Source of the DNA: Bacteroidales bacterium
GTDB lineage: Bacteria; Bacteroidota; Bacteroidia; Bacteroidales; UBA4417
Length of the DNA stretch: 59,875 nt
NCBI GenBank assembly: GCA_030654075.1
Contig: JAURYB010000006.1
Span: 1 to 59,875, forward strand
Direction of reading: 5' to 3'
Below are positions 1-9,237 of the stretch, piece by piece. The first letter of the stretch is position 1. The number at the start of each line of letters is the position of its first letter. The translations under genes and the position numbers were made by a program. The notes beneath the pieces are model-generated. The model saw only the letters and a list, made by a program, of their open reading frames with translations. It had not been told where the DNA came from and searched no databases.

Positions 1-711
1 CCTGCCGATAATATGACAATTATTTCCACTGCCAACCGCAATTTTAAAGGCCGGATGGGAAATAAAACAACCTTTATTTACCTCGCTTCACCTGCTGTTG
101 TTGCATATTCCGCGCTAAAAGGTGAAATTTCGGATCCACGAGGAATTGAAGCAAACGATAAATATCCGTTCACTATTGCGCAAAGCAAGACTGTGGATAT
201 CAGCGCTGATGATGACCGGTACGCGAACGAAACCTGGAATTATGCTGATGTCGACAACCTGAATACTGACCAGATGTTTGCGGGAAATCTTACATATAAT
301 GTAAAGAGTTCAGAGGCTGAAAAAATCATGCCTCATCTTTTTAAAGGATTCGACGATAGTTTTACCGAAAGAGTAAAAGAAGGAGATATATTGATTGCCG
401 GCGCAAATTTTGGTTGTGGCAGTTCACGGGAACATCCTTCGGTCGGATTAGCGTTTGCGGGTATCAAAGCTATAATTTGTAAAAGCGTAAACCGTATATT
501 TTATCGTTCATCGGTAAACCAGGGATTACCAATTATTTTACTTCCCGATGCCGTTAATGCGTATAAGCAGGGCGACCAGGTTGATATAGACTTTGAATCG
601 GGGAAAGTTACTATTGCCGGGAAAGTTTATGGGTTTTCGCCACTCCCGGATAAACTGGTGGGTATATTTAAAGCCAAAGGACTTGTGAATTATGTAAAAG
701 CAAGTTCATAA
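1..711 (+). CDS. 3-isopropylmalate dehydratase/homoaconitase-type protein, LeuC-LeuD fusion, C-terminal part
   Basis: Partial gene cut by the left edge; the frame is open from base 1 (PADNM then [14 protein letters not shown]). The first ~45 residues match the end of the large (LeuC) subunit of aconitase-superfamily dehydratases ([25 protein letters not shown]). The rest is a small-subunit (LeuD) swivel domain with the signature [12 protein letters not shown] near residue 130. Large and small parts sit in one reading frame, so this is a fused protein rather than the usual two bacterial subunits. The family uses a 4Fe-4S cluster (bound by the missing part) to isomerise 2- or 3-isopropylmalate, homoaconitate or citrate; the exact substrate cannot be decided here. 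A strong terminator follows at 730-767. Confidence 0.85.
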   Translation, partial: PADNMTIISTANRNFKGRMGNKTTFIYLASPAVVAYSALKGEISDPRGIEANDKYPFTIAQSKTVDISADDDRYANETWNYADVDNLNTDQMFAGNLTYNVKSSEAEKIMPHLFKGFDDSFTERVKEGDILIAGANFGCGSSREHPSVGLAFAGIKAIICKSVNRIFYRSSVNQGLPIILLPDAVNAYKQGDQVDIDFESGKVTIAGKVYGFSPLPDKLVGIFKAKGLVNYVKASS

Positions 712-729
712 GTAATTTATATTCAGTAG

Positions 730-767
730 TTAAAGAAAGCTGTTGGTGTAATAACAGCTTTCTTTAA
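730..767 (+). terminator. Intrinsic terminator after the LeuCD-type gene
   Basis: A perfect 15-bp inverted repeat (730-744 and 753-767, core AAAGAAAGCTGTT / AACAGCTTTCTTT) with an 8-nt loop, followed by a short T-rich stretch. It separates the dehydratase from the metallophosphoesterase. Confidence 0.75.
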
Positions 768-820
768 TTTTAGTGTAATGTTAATTTATTTTCATAAATT
801 TACGTTTGTATTAAAAGCAA

Positions 821-2152
821 ATGAGAGTTTTAACACCCAGGTATGTTTTGCAGATGGTAGCAGTTTTTGCTATTATTCTTTTAGCCGGTGGTTATGAGTT
901 GCCCAGATATGCCAGTCGCTTCACTATTCTGGCAATACTCGCTGTTATTGACATGCGATACTGGTATTCAGTAAGGAAGCATTTTACAAAGCCTTTTAAA
1001 AGAATGCTGACAATAGCTTACTGGCTACCTTTATACATGCTTTTATTGTTTCTGATAAGCGGCATTTTAACACCCTTTATTGATTGGAATTCCTATATCA
1101 GAATTTATTTTCCAGGAATTTTACTGATTTTGCTTATTGGCAAAGGCATATTTCTTACGTTGATTGTTTTTGGGGATATTTTCATTATTCCTTTAAATGT
1201 AATCAGAAGGATAAATCCGGAGAATATAGAACGTTTAGGCAAATGGTATCGACCGCGAAGTTTCCTTCTTACTTCTGCCGGAATAGCAACATTTGTGATG
1301 CTGATTTACGTTTCGGGAATGTTTTTCTGGGTTAAAGATTTTAAACTCACAAAGATTGAATTACCTGTTAAAAGTTTACCGCAAGCGTTTGATGGATATA
1401 AGATTATACAGATCAGCGATTTTCATCTGGGCGGTTTTATTAATGATAAACCGATGAAAGAAATTGTGCGGATCGCAAATGAACAACACCCTGATCTGAT
1501 TTTGTTTACGGGGGACATGGTAAGTTTTACAACCGACGAAGTTTATTTTTTTGAAGAGGAAATGAAACGCTTTTCAGCAAAAAACGGAATATACGCGATA
1601 TTGGGCAACCACGATTATGGTGAATATTCCCGATGGGATTCGCAGGAAGATAAAGAAATGAATGACAACGAATTGTTTAGCTTTTATGACCGTATTGGCT
1701 GGCAACTCCTTCGTAATCAGAATAAAATTATCAGCAAAGATTCAACTTCCATTGCTGTTATTGGTGTTGAAAACTGGAGCGAATCAAAACGCTTCGAAAA
1801 AAAGGGAGATCTCAGGAAAGCTATTAAGGGAACTGAATTGGCACAATTCAGGATTCTTATGTCGCACGATCCTTCCCATTGGGATGGTGAAGTTAATACT
1901 ACGTATCCTGAGATTGATCTGACTTTATCAGGACATACTCATGCTTTTCAATTTGCCATCGAGAGTGGTACCGTAAAATGGAGCCCAGCTGCATTGCTTT
2001 TCAAGGAATGGGCCGGGTTATACGCGAAAGTGCACGAAAACGGCGAAAAGCAATATTTATATATTAACAGAGGTGCCGGAACATTGGGTTATCCTGGCCG
2101 CATTAATACAAGGCCTGAAATTACACTTATTGTATTGCGGAAAGCAGGTTAG
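821..2152 (+). CDS. Membrane-anchored calcineurin-like metallophosphoesterase
   Basis: 443 aa. The N-terminal ~170 residues hold several hydrophobic segments (about 8-25, 28-45, 65-85, 95-125, 150-170), so the protein is anchored in the inner membrane. The C-terminal domain (about 185-443) carries the metallophosphoesterase motifs in order: SDFHLGG, GDMV, GNHDYGEY, MSHDPS and SGHTHAFQ. These ligate a two-metal centre that hydrolyses phosphomono- or diesters. It resembles the YkuE/YaeI-type group, whose known members act on lipid or UDP-sugar pyrophosphates; the substrate here is unknown. A -7-like box TACGTTTG (801-808) lies just before the ATG. It has no evident link to the glucan locus. Confidence 0.85.
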   Translation: MRVLTPRYVLQMVAVFAIILLAGGYELPRYASRFTILAILAVIDMRYWYSVRKHFTKPFKRMLTIAYWLPLYMLLLFLISGILTPFIDWNSYIRIYFPGILLILLIGKGIFLTLIVFGDIFIIPLNVIRRINPENIERLGKWYRPRSFLLTSAGIATFVMLIYVSGMFFWVKDFKLTKIELPVKSLPQAFDGYKIIQISDFHLGGFINDKPMKEIVRIANEQHPDLILFTGDMVSFTTDEVYFFEEEMKRFSAKNGIYAILGNHDYGEYSRWDSQEDKEMNDNELFSFYDRIGWQLLRNQNKIISKDSTSIAVIGVENWSESKRFEKKGDLRKAIKGTELAQFRILMSHDPSHWDGEVNTTYPEIDLTLSGHTHAFQFAIESGTVKWSPAALLFKEWAGLYAKVHENGEKQYLYINRGAGTLGYPGRINTRPEITLIVLRKAG

Positions 2153-2256
2153 TAATTGACAGTTCGGAAGATTCATCCAAATCTTATTCCGTTATTAATC
2201 CTATTTGTTAACTGGAACTAACAGATGCAGAAATTCTCCAGCATTGCGGCCAGACG

Positions 2257-3732
2257 CTAATCTTCAAGAATAAACCAGCTATTTACAATTTCATCTTTTT
2301 TATGCAATTCATCCTTGTGGGTAAACTCATTGGTATGTTTATTATACAAATAGTCTTTCTGCCATTCCAGGTGATGGACTGAAATCTGCTTAATAGCATC
2401 AATAATAAAATAAAGTTCCTGGTCGGTCATGGTAGGGTGGAGTGACAGCCTGATCCAGCCTGGTTTCTGCGACAGGTCGCCATGTGTGATCAGATCAGTA
2501 ATCTGTCGGGATTTTTCGTGGCTGACATCCAGTAAAAAATGGCCGTAAGTACCTGCACAGGCGCAACCCCCGCGGGTCTGTATCCCAAAACGATCACTAA
2601 GCAGTTTTACAACCATATTGAAGTGCAGCCCCGTAATAAAAAACGAGATGATTCCCAGGCGTTTTTTTTGCGTATCAGCCAGGATATGAATGCCTGGAAT
2701 GCAGCAAAGTTCTTTAAATGCGATTGCGACAAGTTCTTCCTCGCGCTGCCTGATCTTGCTGGTGCCCATTTTATTTTTCAGGTCAATGCACAAGGCTGTT
2801 TTCATGGCTTGCAGGAATCCTGGTGTGCCACCGTCTTCACGCACTTCAATATTATCAATGAATTTATATTCGCCCCAGGGATTTGTCCAGTCGACGGTGC
2901 CACCACCCGGCGCATCGGGAACCCTGCAGTGATAAAGCGAGGAATCGAAAACTAAAACACCAGAAGTTCCCGGACCACCCAGGAATTTATGAGGAGAAAA
3001 GAAAACAGCATCCAGCTTTTCCATTGGATCGCCTGGGTGCATATTTATATCAACGTAAGGTGCTGAAGCTGCATAATCGGCAAAACAATAGCCTCCGGCT
3101 TCATGCATAGCTCGTGCCAATTCATAGATGGGAGTTTCTATCCCGGTAACATTGGAACATGCGGTAAATGACCCTATTTTAAGCGGTCTGTCCTCAAATT
3201 TTTTGAGCAACTCTCTAAGGTTCTCCGGATCAACAAGCAGATTATTCCCCGGAGGAATAACTTCAACATCGGCAATAGTATGATACCACGAAGTGTGGTT
3301 CGAGTGGTGTTCCATGTGGGTAATAAAAACCACAGGTTTTTTACCCGTATAGATAAACTCGCCCGCGATATTTTTTTCGGGAACTTTCAGGTTGAGCATT
3401 CGCTGGAATTTTACCAGCACATTTGTCATACCGAATCCTGAGGTAATAAGAACATCGCCGGGGCCGGCATTTACATGTTCTTTAATAATATGCTGTGCCT
3501 TGTGGTATGCTTTGGTCATCAACTGGCCGCTCTCACAGGTTTCGGTATGTGTGTTTGCAACCCATGGGCCGATAACTTTCGAAATCCGTTCTTCTATCGG
3601 GCCATATAACCTGCCGCTGGCAACCCAATCGGCATAAATCATTTTCTGTATTCCAAAATGTGTTGTGTATTCCAGGTCATTTCCTACGATTTCCTTGCGG
3701 AATTTGCGGAAGTACTCTGTTAGATCTGCCAT
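2257..3732 (-). CDS. Class V aminotransferase, SufS/cysteine-desulfurase-like PLP enzyme
   Basis: 491 aa from the ATG at 3732; the frame extends upstream to a TTG at 3759 but the ATG start (MADLTEYFRKF) fits better. Class V aminotransferase fold: EHHSNHTSW (about 141-149), the PLP-contacting Asp in FADYAASAP (D219), and the PLP Lys in SPHKFLGGPG (K249). A cysteine pair in TRGGCACAG (about 388-390) sits where cysteine desulfurases carry their active-site Cys, so sulfur transfer from cysteine is possible; several members of this family have other substrates. No suf or isc genes are next to it. About 90 residues longer than typical SufS because of a C-terminal tail (WQKDYLYNKHTNE). Confidence 0.8.
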   Translation of the reverse strand: MADLTEYFRKFRKEIVGNDLEYTTHFGIQKMIYADWVASGRLYGPIEERISKVIGPWVANTHTETCESGQLMTKAYHKAQHIIKEHVNAGPGDVLITSGFGMTNVLVKFQRMLNLKVPEKNIAGEFIYTGKKPVVFITHMEHHSNHTSWYHTIADVEVIPPGNNLLVDPENLRELLKKFEDRPLKIGSFTACSNVTGIETPIYELARAMHEAGGYCFADYAASAPYVDINMHPGDPMEKLDAVFFSPHKFLGGPGTSGVLVFDSSLYHCRVPDAPGGGTVDWTNPWGEYKFIDNIEVREDGGTPGFLQAMKTALCIDLKNKMGTSKIRQREEELVAIAFKELCCIPGIHILADTQKKRLGIISFFITGLHFNMVVKLLSDRFGIQTRGGCACAGTYGHFLLDVSHEKSRQITDLITHGDLSQKPGWIRLSLHPTMTDQELYFIIDAIKQISVHHLEWQKDYLYNKHTNEFTHKDELHKKDEIVNSWFILED

Positions 3733-3756
3733 CAGAATGTTTGTATTAACGTGTGG

Positions 3757-3786
3757 CAAATATCTGAAAATATTAACAAACTCAAA
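3757..3786 (-). promoter_or_regulatory. Candidate Bacteroidetes promoter for the class V aminotransferase
   Basis: On the minus strand TTTG (3786-3783) is followed after 18 bp by GATATTTG (3764-3757), close to the Bacteroidetes sigma-ABfr consensus TTTG-N19-TAnnTTTG with one mismatch. It would give a short leader before the ATG at 3732 and supports that start over the upstream TTG. Confidence 0.4.
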
Positions 3787-4270
3787 GAATTGTTTTAATT
3801 ACATTTCAGGTATTAAATAATTATACCACGGAGGCACTGAGGACACTGAGGATCACAGAGAATAGAAAAAACAATTAGTGGCTGATGAAAAACAAAAATC
3901 AAAAATTCCTGTGTTTTCCCGTAGGGAATCAAAACAAATAGGATAATGATTAAAGAACAATAAATTTCCGTAAGATACCAATTTTAAATGATTTATGTTA
4001 ATCCCCTGACGGGGAATAGTGTTTGTGGTTGAAGTTTTATATTGACATTTATACCCTACAAGGAAAATCAATTTTAGAAATTAAATACTTTTCAAAGGCA
4101 GTAAATGAATATATGGAATTTATTAATATGTGATGAATTCATTTCGAAAACCTAAAGATTAAAGACTTTCAGTCAGATTTATTATGACAACGATGAAACA
4201 ATCCAATTCAGAATATATTGCGTGACTTTTATCTGCAAAAGAAAGAACTTTTTTCAAATTTTAGAAAGTT
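3787..4270. other. Gene-free interval with degenerate intergenic repeats
   Basis: No convincing gene; the only ORF of note (72 codons, minus strand) has no family resemblance and overlaps repeat-like DNA. At 3825-3864 there is a CACGGAGGCACTGAGGACACTGAGG-like segment of a kind often seen as intergenic repeats. Small GC-rich hairpins in AT-rich DNA follow at 3916-3928 (TTCCCGTAGGGAA) and 4002-4015 (TCCCCTGACGGGGA). This marks the left border of the glucan locus. Confidence 0.5.
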
Positions 4271-4274
4271 CATA

Positions 4275-4306
4275 AAAAAAGCCAGAAATACATTTGCGGC
4301 TTTTTT
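4275..4306 (-). terminator. Intrinsic terminator at the distal end of the glucan locus
   Basis: Perfect 9-bp inverted repeat AAAAAAGCC / GGCTTTTTT (4275-4283 and 4298-4306), 14-nt loop. Read on the minus strand the stem ends in a T run, about 47 bp after the first GH30 gene stops. Confidence 0.7.
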
Positions 4307-4353
4307 ACTTCAACTACCAACCCATCAACTTTCGGCCTTAAACCAATTCAATC

Positions 4354-5814
4354 TTATTCTACAACCAATGTCTGAATTGAATGAGGCTGACTCGTAATTT
4401 CGGCTGCCTGTCCCGCCATCCATAAGCGGTAAGGAATAGTCTCATTACTTTGATTCATTACTATTACAGCAATTTTCCCGTCAGTATTTAAAAAAGCAGT
4501 TGTTAGCAATTGACCACGGCTACCGGAACTTACAATCCGCTTTGCGCCGGGACGTATAAATTTTGAAAAATGCCCTATGTAATAATAAGAGCTGAGGTAG
4601 ATTAATTCGCCGGTCCTGGTATCAGCATGAACGGGAGCAAAACAGAAATTGCCGACATGGTTTGGTCCGCCTGTTTCGTCGAGTAGCACATTCCAATCCG
4701 TCCAGGCAGCAGTTCCATTATTAAAATCATTTATCATTGAAAGACCGTATTTTTCGCCCCATTTCCATTCTCCCATTTTATTGAAATCGTAACTTTCGGC
4801 GCATCCTTCAGTAAAAATAAGATTCTTGTCCGGATAAGTTTCAGCAACCCGTTTTACATTTTCGTAGGTATTCCCTCCGCCGGTCCAACTCTCGTACCAG
4901 TGATAACCGATTCCCCAAACGTATTTTGCAGCTTCCGGATCATCCAGTACTGTGCTTGCACGCTGGTAAATCAGATCGCGGTTATGGTCCCATGCAATTA
5001 ACTTTTTGTCGGCCATTCCAGCCTTATGCAAAGTTGGTCCCAGGAAGTTTTTAATAAAATCACGCTCTTCTTCACCAGTATACAGGCAGGATTCCCATGT
5101 TTGAGTAGCCATAGGCTCATTCTGAACGCTTAATCCCCATATAGGCATTCCTTCAGCTTCGTAAGCTTTGATAAACTTCACATAATAGTCGGCCCAGCTC
5201 TGGTAAAAAGCAGGAAGCAGTTTGCCGCCTTTGAGCATATTGTTATTATCTTTCATCCATGCCGGCGGGCTCCAGGGAGAGGCATAAAGTGTAAGTTTTC
5301 CGCCTGCAGCTGCAATTGCCTGTTTAATAAACGGAATGCGGTACTGCTTATCGTGAGCCACACTAAACGATTTCAATGCGGCATCATTATCATTAACGTA
5401 AGTATAGCTTCCGCTCGAAAAATCGCAACTATGAATATTAGTCCTGGCAAGTGAATAACCTATACCATTATTCACATCATAATATTTTTGCAAAATTTCC
5501 TTTTGCTTTTCTTTTGGTAGTTTAGCAAAGGTTTCAGCTGATGCATCAGTTAAGGCTCCGCCTATTCCAACAAAAGTCTGGAAGGTTTTTGTAGGATCAA
5601 TAAACACGCAGGGCTGAGTTTCTTTAGGTTGACCGAAATCAACAAACTGAACTGTTTCTGTTTGTGAGATTCTCAGTTTTGTGTTTTCTGCAGTGGTATA
5701 AACTACAACTTTTTTCACGATTGGTTTTGCCGGAGAAACCGTTTCGTTTCCGGCTGTTGATATGTTTGCTGAAAACAGCATACATAAGCCCGATAAAAGA
5801 ATCAACTTGTTCAT
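4354..5814 (-). CDS. GH30 family beta-glucanase (likely beta-1,6-glucan active), secreted
   Basis: 486 aa with an N-terminal signal peptide (about 1-21, ending ISTAG). GH30 (beta/alpha)8 plus side beta-domain: GGALTDASAETF at 86-97, LYASPWSPPAWMK, acid/base Glu in SVQNEP (E233), nucleophile Glu in IFTEGCAES (E336), and a C-terminal beta-sandwich that ends LVVE. GH30 enzymes in Bacteroidetes beta-glucan loci are usually endo-beta-1,6-glucanases (GH30_3), as in the pustulan locus of Bacteroides thetaiotaomicron; other members are glucosylceramidases. Here beta-1,6 branches of laminarin-type glucan are the likely target (inference). It is the last gene of the locus, 92 bp after the next GH30, and differs clearly in sequence from the two upstream copies. 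Confidence 0.88.
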   Translation of the reverse strand: MNKLILLSGLCMLFSANISTAGNETVSPAKPIVKKVVVYTTAENTKLRISQTETVQFVDFGQPKETQPCVFIDPTKTFQTFVGIGGALTDASAETFAKLPKEKQKEILQKYYDVNNGIGYSLARTNIHSCDFSSGSYTYVNDNDAALKSFSVAHDKQYRIPFIKQAIAAAGGKLTLYASPWSPPAWMKDNNNMLKGGKLLPAFYQSWADYYVKFIKAYEAEGMPIWGLSVQNEPMATQTWESCLYTGEEERDFIKNFLGPTLHKAGMADKKLIAWDHNRDLIYQRASTVLDDPEAAKYVWGIGYHWYESWTGGGNTYENVKRVAETYPDKNLIFTEGCAESYDFNKMGEWKWGEKYGLSMINDFNNGTAAWTDWNVLLDETGGPNHVGNFCFAPVHADTRTGELIYLSSYYYIGHFSKFIRPGAKRIVSSGSRGQLLTTAFLNTDGKIAVIVMNQSNETIPYRLWMAGQAAEITSQPHSIQTLVVE

Positions 5815-5906
5815 ATTGAATTGTTTAATTATTCAGTTATTATTAATGAAGATTTAATACAGTCTGATAGGTTGTATTCTTGTATCATTTTTAAAGGCCC
5901 GGATTA

Positions 5907-7673
5907 TTACCAAACATAAGTAGCAACTGATCCACTACTTAACGATGTAAGTGCTATCCGGTTTTTGAATCCTATATTGAATGTTTGCGTGGTATTGCCA
6001 TTGTTTAAAACGATCAGGACTTTCTTTCCATCAGGAGTTTTAAAGGCTACGTTCGGGAGATTGGTTTGCAGGACCGAAGAAATTCTAACTGATCCGGCAG
6101 GAACAAATTTTGAAGCATGGGCAACAATGTAGTAAGATACATTACGGGTATATCCGGAACTTATCGTCAAGGCTCCTTCACAGGTGAAGCATCCGCCTGG
6201 CGTATGAGGATCGTACGAAGGGTCCGAAGCCAGGTTCCATTCAATAACATTTTTGCTCCAGTTTCGTGATGCTCCGATGATCAAATTCTGCACGTGCCAT
6301 TTAATATTTCCACTGAATTCTCCGGGGCCGCCAACATATTGTTCTGTAAAATAAATATTTTTTCCGGGATGCGCATTATGCACAGTTGACAGAGCCGAAA
6401 TTTCGCCTCCATACAGATGAAATGCCGATCCGTCGACATATTGAGCTGCATCAGGATCATCGAGAATAGAAATAGGATAATTGGGGACATCGCAATTATG
6501 ATCATAAAGAATGATTTTTGTTGTAATGCCTGCCGTTTTAAAAGCTGGACCAAGGTTATTCTTAATAAAATCTCTTTGTTCGGTTGCCTGCATTACCATG
6601 CTTGGATTATTACCACCGTTTAAAGGTTCATTCTGTATGGTAATCGCATCAATCGGAATTCCCTCAGCTTTCATCTCGGTTATATAGCGCACCAGGTAGC
6701 GCGCATACACATCATAATACTCGGGAAGAAGGCTCCCACCTACTGAACTTTTATTGCTTTTCATCCAAACCGGGGGCGACCAGGGTGAACCCAGTATTTT
6801 AATTTTTGGATTGAGTTGTAAAACAGACTTCAAAACGGGAATAAGGTCTACCCGATCTGGTGCCAGGCTGAAATTGGTAAGATTCACATCTGTTTGACCG
6901 GAAGGCATATCATCGTACGAAAAAACAGATAAACTCAGGTCAGAAGCCCCGATGCTGATCCGAAGATAGCTAACACCGATAGAATTATCATCCAGTAAAA
7001 ACATTTCCTTCAATAATGCATCGCGTGTTACTGAAGTCAGGTTATTGATCAGGTATGCACTTCCACCAGTCAACGCATACCCAAAACCATCCATAACCTG
7101 GTAGGTCGTGCTTGTATCAACATTTATGGTCGGGTACTGATTTGTTGAAACTGTGAAATTTAAACCAACATTTTGTTTCTGGAGCAATGCCGATTTATCA
7201 GGTTTGGTAAGCCACCAGGAAATATCCGTTTGAGCCGGATCAGGATCAAAGACATCATCATTTTTGATAGTAAGTGTTGTCCTGTATGATTTCATAACGG
7301 CATTCTTAACATTGCTGAAGGCAACATAAAAAGTCTCATCGGGCTCGTAGGTGGAGTCGGCAAATATCTGAATTTCAATATTTTTAGTTGTCTCGCCAGG
7401 AGCAAAAACTATGTATGAGCCATTTACCGCTAAATAATCTTCGCCGGCAATAGCAGTAATATCAGATGTCGAACAAAAAAAACTGACTTGCTTATCAGTA
7501 GCGGCACTAAGTGTTACAGGAATAATTACTTTGTGTTCCTGAAGAGTACCTTCAGCAGTGCTGATTGTATCCGTGATACTCATATCAGGAGTTACTGATT
7601 CCGTTTTTTTACAGGAGCCAAAAATAATTCCAAGTAGTATCAGGGAAAGAAAAAGAGATAAACGATTATTCAT
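5907..7673 (-). CDS. GH30 glycosidase with N-terminal Calx-beta domain, lipoprotein
   Basis: 588 aa from the ATG at 7673 (a TTG one codon earlier is not needed). Lipoprotein signal with FGSC lipobox (C21), so likely surface- or periplasm-anchored. Residues ~30-142 form a Calx-beta domain (ITAIAGEDYLAVNGSYIVFAPGETT and DSTYEPDETFYVAFSN), a calcium-binding spacer. The GH30 domain follows (about 150-588): DGFGYALTGGSA, LGSPWSPPVWMKSN, acid/base in TIQNEP (E349), nucleophile in YFTEQYVGG (E444). The catalytic part is a close paralogue of the neighbouring gene at 7706-9163, which lacks the Calx-beta domain, suggesting tandem duplication followed by domain gain or loss. Likely role: attack on beta-1,6- or beta-1,3-glucosidic links at the cell surface. 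Confidence 0.88.
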   Translation of the reverse strand: MNNRLSLFLSLILLGIIFGSCKKTESVTPDMSITDTISTAEGTLQEHKVIIPVTLSAATDKQVSFFCSTSDITAIAGEDYLAVNGSYIVFAPGETTKNIEIQIFADSTYEPDETFYVAFSNVKNAVMKSYRTTLTIKNDDVFDPDPAQTDISWWLTKPDKSALLQKQNVGLNFTVSTNQYPTINVDTSTTYQVMDGFGYALTGGSAYLINNLTSVTRDALLKEMFLLDDNSIGVSYLRISIGASDLSLSVFSYDDMPSGQTDVNLTNFSLAPDRVDLIPVLKSVLQLNPKIKILGSPWSPPVWMKSNKSSVGGSLLPEYYDVYARYLVRYITEMKAEGIPIDAITIQNEPLNGGNNPSMVMQATEQRDFIKNNLGPAFKTAGITTKIILYDHNCDVPNYPISILDDPDAAQYVDGSAFHLYGGEISALSTVHNAHPGKNIYFTEQYVGGPGEFSGNIKWHVQNLIIGASRNWSKNVIEWNLASDPSYDPHTPGGCFTCEGALTISSGYTRNVSYYIVAHASKFVPAGSVRISSVLQTNLPNVAFKTPDGKKVLIVLNNGNTTQTFNIGFKNRIALTSLSSGSVATYVW

Positions 7674-7705
7674 CAACGTGTTGATTTTCTAATTATTAAT
7701 TATTA

Positions 7706-9163
7706 CTACCAGACATAGGTGGCTACAGAGCCAGTATTTAATGAGGTAGTTGCGTTTTTTTTGCTAAATGCTATATTAAATGTTTCCGTTTTATCGCTGT
7801 TGTTTAAAACTATCAGCACTTTCCGGCCATCGGGAGTTTTAAAAGCAACGTTAGGCAGGGTCGGGAGTGAATTTGATGCGATCCTCACTGAACCAGCAGG
7901 AACAAATTTTGACGCATGCGCAAGCGTGTAATAAGAAACATTACGGGAAATTCCGGAACTTATTGTAATGGCTCCTTCACAGGAAGTGCAGCCACCGGGA
8001 GTATGCGGATCGTATAACGAATCCGAAGCCAGGTTCCATTCAATTACAGCTTTGCTCCAGTTGCGGGTAGATCCAATTATTACATTCTGAACGTACCATT
8101 TCATATCCGGGCCGAATTTACTCGGACCACCTACCCATTGTTCAGTAAAATACACATTCTTCGCGGGAAAGGCATCATGAACTTTTGATAAGGCCGAAAT
8201 GTCGCCGCCATAAAGGTGAAAGGCTGATCCGTCAATATACTGATTGGCAATGGAATCACTCAGAATATCCGTGGCATATTCGGGAACATCGCAGTTATGA
8301 TCGTACAAAATGATCTTTGTTTTTATTCCTGCCGCTTTAAATGCCGGCCCAAGGTTATCTTTAATAAAATCCCTTTGTTCTGTGGCCTGCATCACCATGC
8401 TGGGGTTATTGCCGCCGTACAATGGTTCATTCTGTATGGTTATGGCATCTATTGTAATGCCTTGCGCTTTCATTTCGGTGATATAGCGGACAAAGTATTT
8501 TGCGTAAGCATCATAATACTCAGGTAGAAGACTCCCTCCTATCGAATTTTTATTGCTTTTCATCCACAATGGCGCTGACCATGGCGAACCCATAATTTTT
8601 AATTTTGGATTCAACTTCAGAATTGCCTGCAAAACAGGAATCAGATCAACTTTATCCGGTCCCAGGTCGAAATTTCTAAGCTGGGCATCGGTTTCCCCGA
8701 CAGGCAGATCATTGTATGAAAACACTTTCGCATCCAGATCGGAAGCCCCGATACTAATCCGGAGATAGCTTATTCCAATTGAATTGTCATTATTCAGAAA
8801 CAATTCTCTCAATAAAGTGTCGCGAATTTCAGGAGCTAAATTAGTAATAAGCGATGCGCTTCCTCCGGTGAGAGCAATACCAAAACCATCCATTTCCTGG
8901 TAGGTAGTAGCAGCATCAATAGTAATGGTCGGATACTGATTTACTGGAGCATTAAAAGGTATTTTCAGATCCTGTTTTTGTAGTAATGCTGATTTATCAG
9001 GATTGGTAAGCCAGCAGGAAATATCACCTTTAAATGCAGGTTTTGCATTTTCGTTAGTAATAACTGGCTTCGAATTACTTTCCTGGCTAATCCCACTCAA
9101 TGATGTTAAAAAACCAAGACAAAGCAACAATATGACTGATGATTTGAAAAATGTGTGTTGCAT
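7706..9163 (-). CDS. GH30 glycosidase, secreted
   Basis: 485 aa with an N-terminal signal peptide (about 1-26). A single GH30 catalytic unit: DGFGIALTGGSA (92-103), MGSPWSAPLWMKSN, acid/base in TIQNEP (E246), nucleophile in YFTEQWVGG (E341), and a C-terminal beta-domain ending GSVATYVW. It is very like the preceding Calx-beta GH30; long blocks such as GGNNPSMVMQATEQRDFIK are shared. The 32-bp gap to that gene suggests co-transcription. The two paralogues may split the work between surface and periplasm, one anchored and one soluble (inference). Confidence 0.88.
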   Translation of the reverse strand: MQHTFFKSSVILLLCLGFLTSLSGISQESNSKPVITNENAKPAFKGDISCWLTNPDKSALLQKQDLKIPFNAPVNQYPTITIDAATTYQEMDGFGIALTGGSASLITNLAPEIRDTLLRELFLNNDNSIGISYLRISIGASDLDAKVFSYNDLPVGETDAQLRNFDLGPDKVDLIPVLQAILKLNPKLKIMGSPWSAPLWMKSNKNSIGGSLLPEYYDAYAKYFVRYITEMKAQGITIDAITIQNEPLYGGNNPSMVMQATEQRDFIKDNLGPAFKAAGIKTKIILYDHNCDVPEYATDILSDSIANQYIDGSAFHLYGGDISALSKVHDAFPAKNVYFTEQWVGGPSKFGPDMKWYVQNVIIGSTRNWSKAVIEWNLASDSLYDPHTPGGCTSCEGAITISSGISRNVSYYTLAHASKFVPAGSVRIASNSLPTLPNVAFKTPDGRKVLIVLNNSDKTETFNIAFSKKNATTSLNTGSVATYVW

Positions 9164-9237
9164 CTAACGTTTTATCTTTAAATGAATGAGGATTTAATTG
9201 ATATTTAAATAATATTAGCAAACACCTAAAAATCTAA

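Noticed and set aside
2539..2955. 138-codon plus-strand ORF antisense to the class V aminotransferase
   Set aside because: Lies wholly within a well-supported gene and has no recognisable domain.
3825..4020. Possible mobile element remnant
   Set aside because: Only short dispersed-repeat-like and hairpin segments; no transposase, terminal repeats or target duplication.
3853..4071. 72-codon minus-strand ORF between the aminotransferase and the GH30 gene
   Set aside because: No family resemblance, odd composition, overlaps small hairpin repeats, and no start signal.
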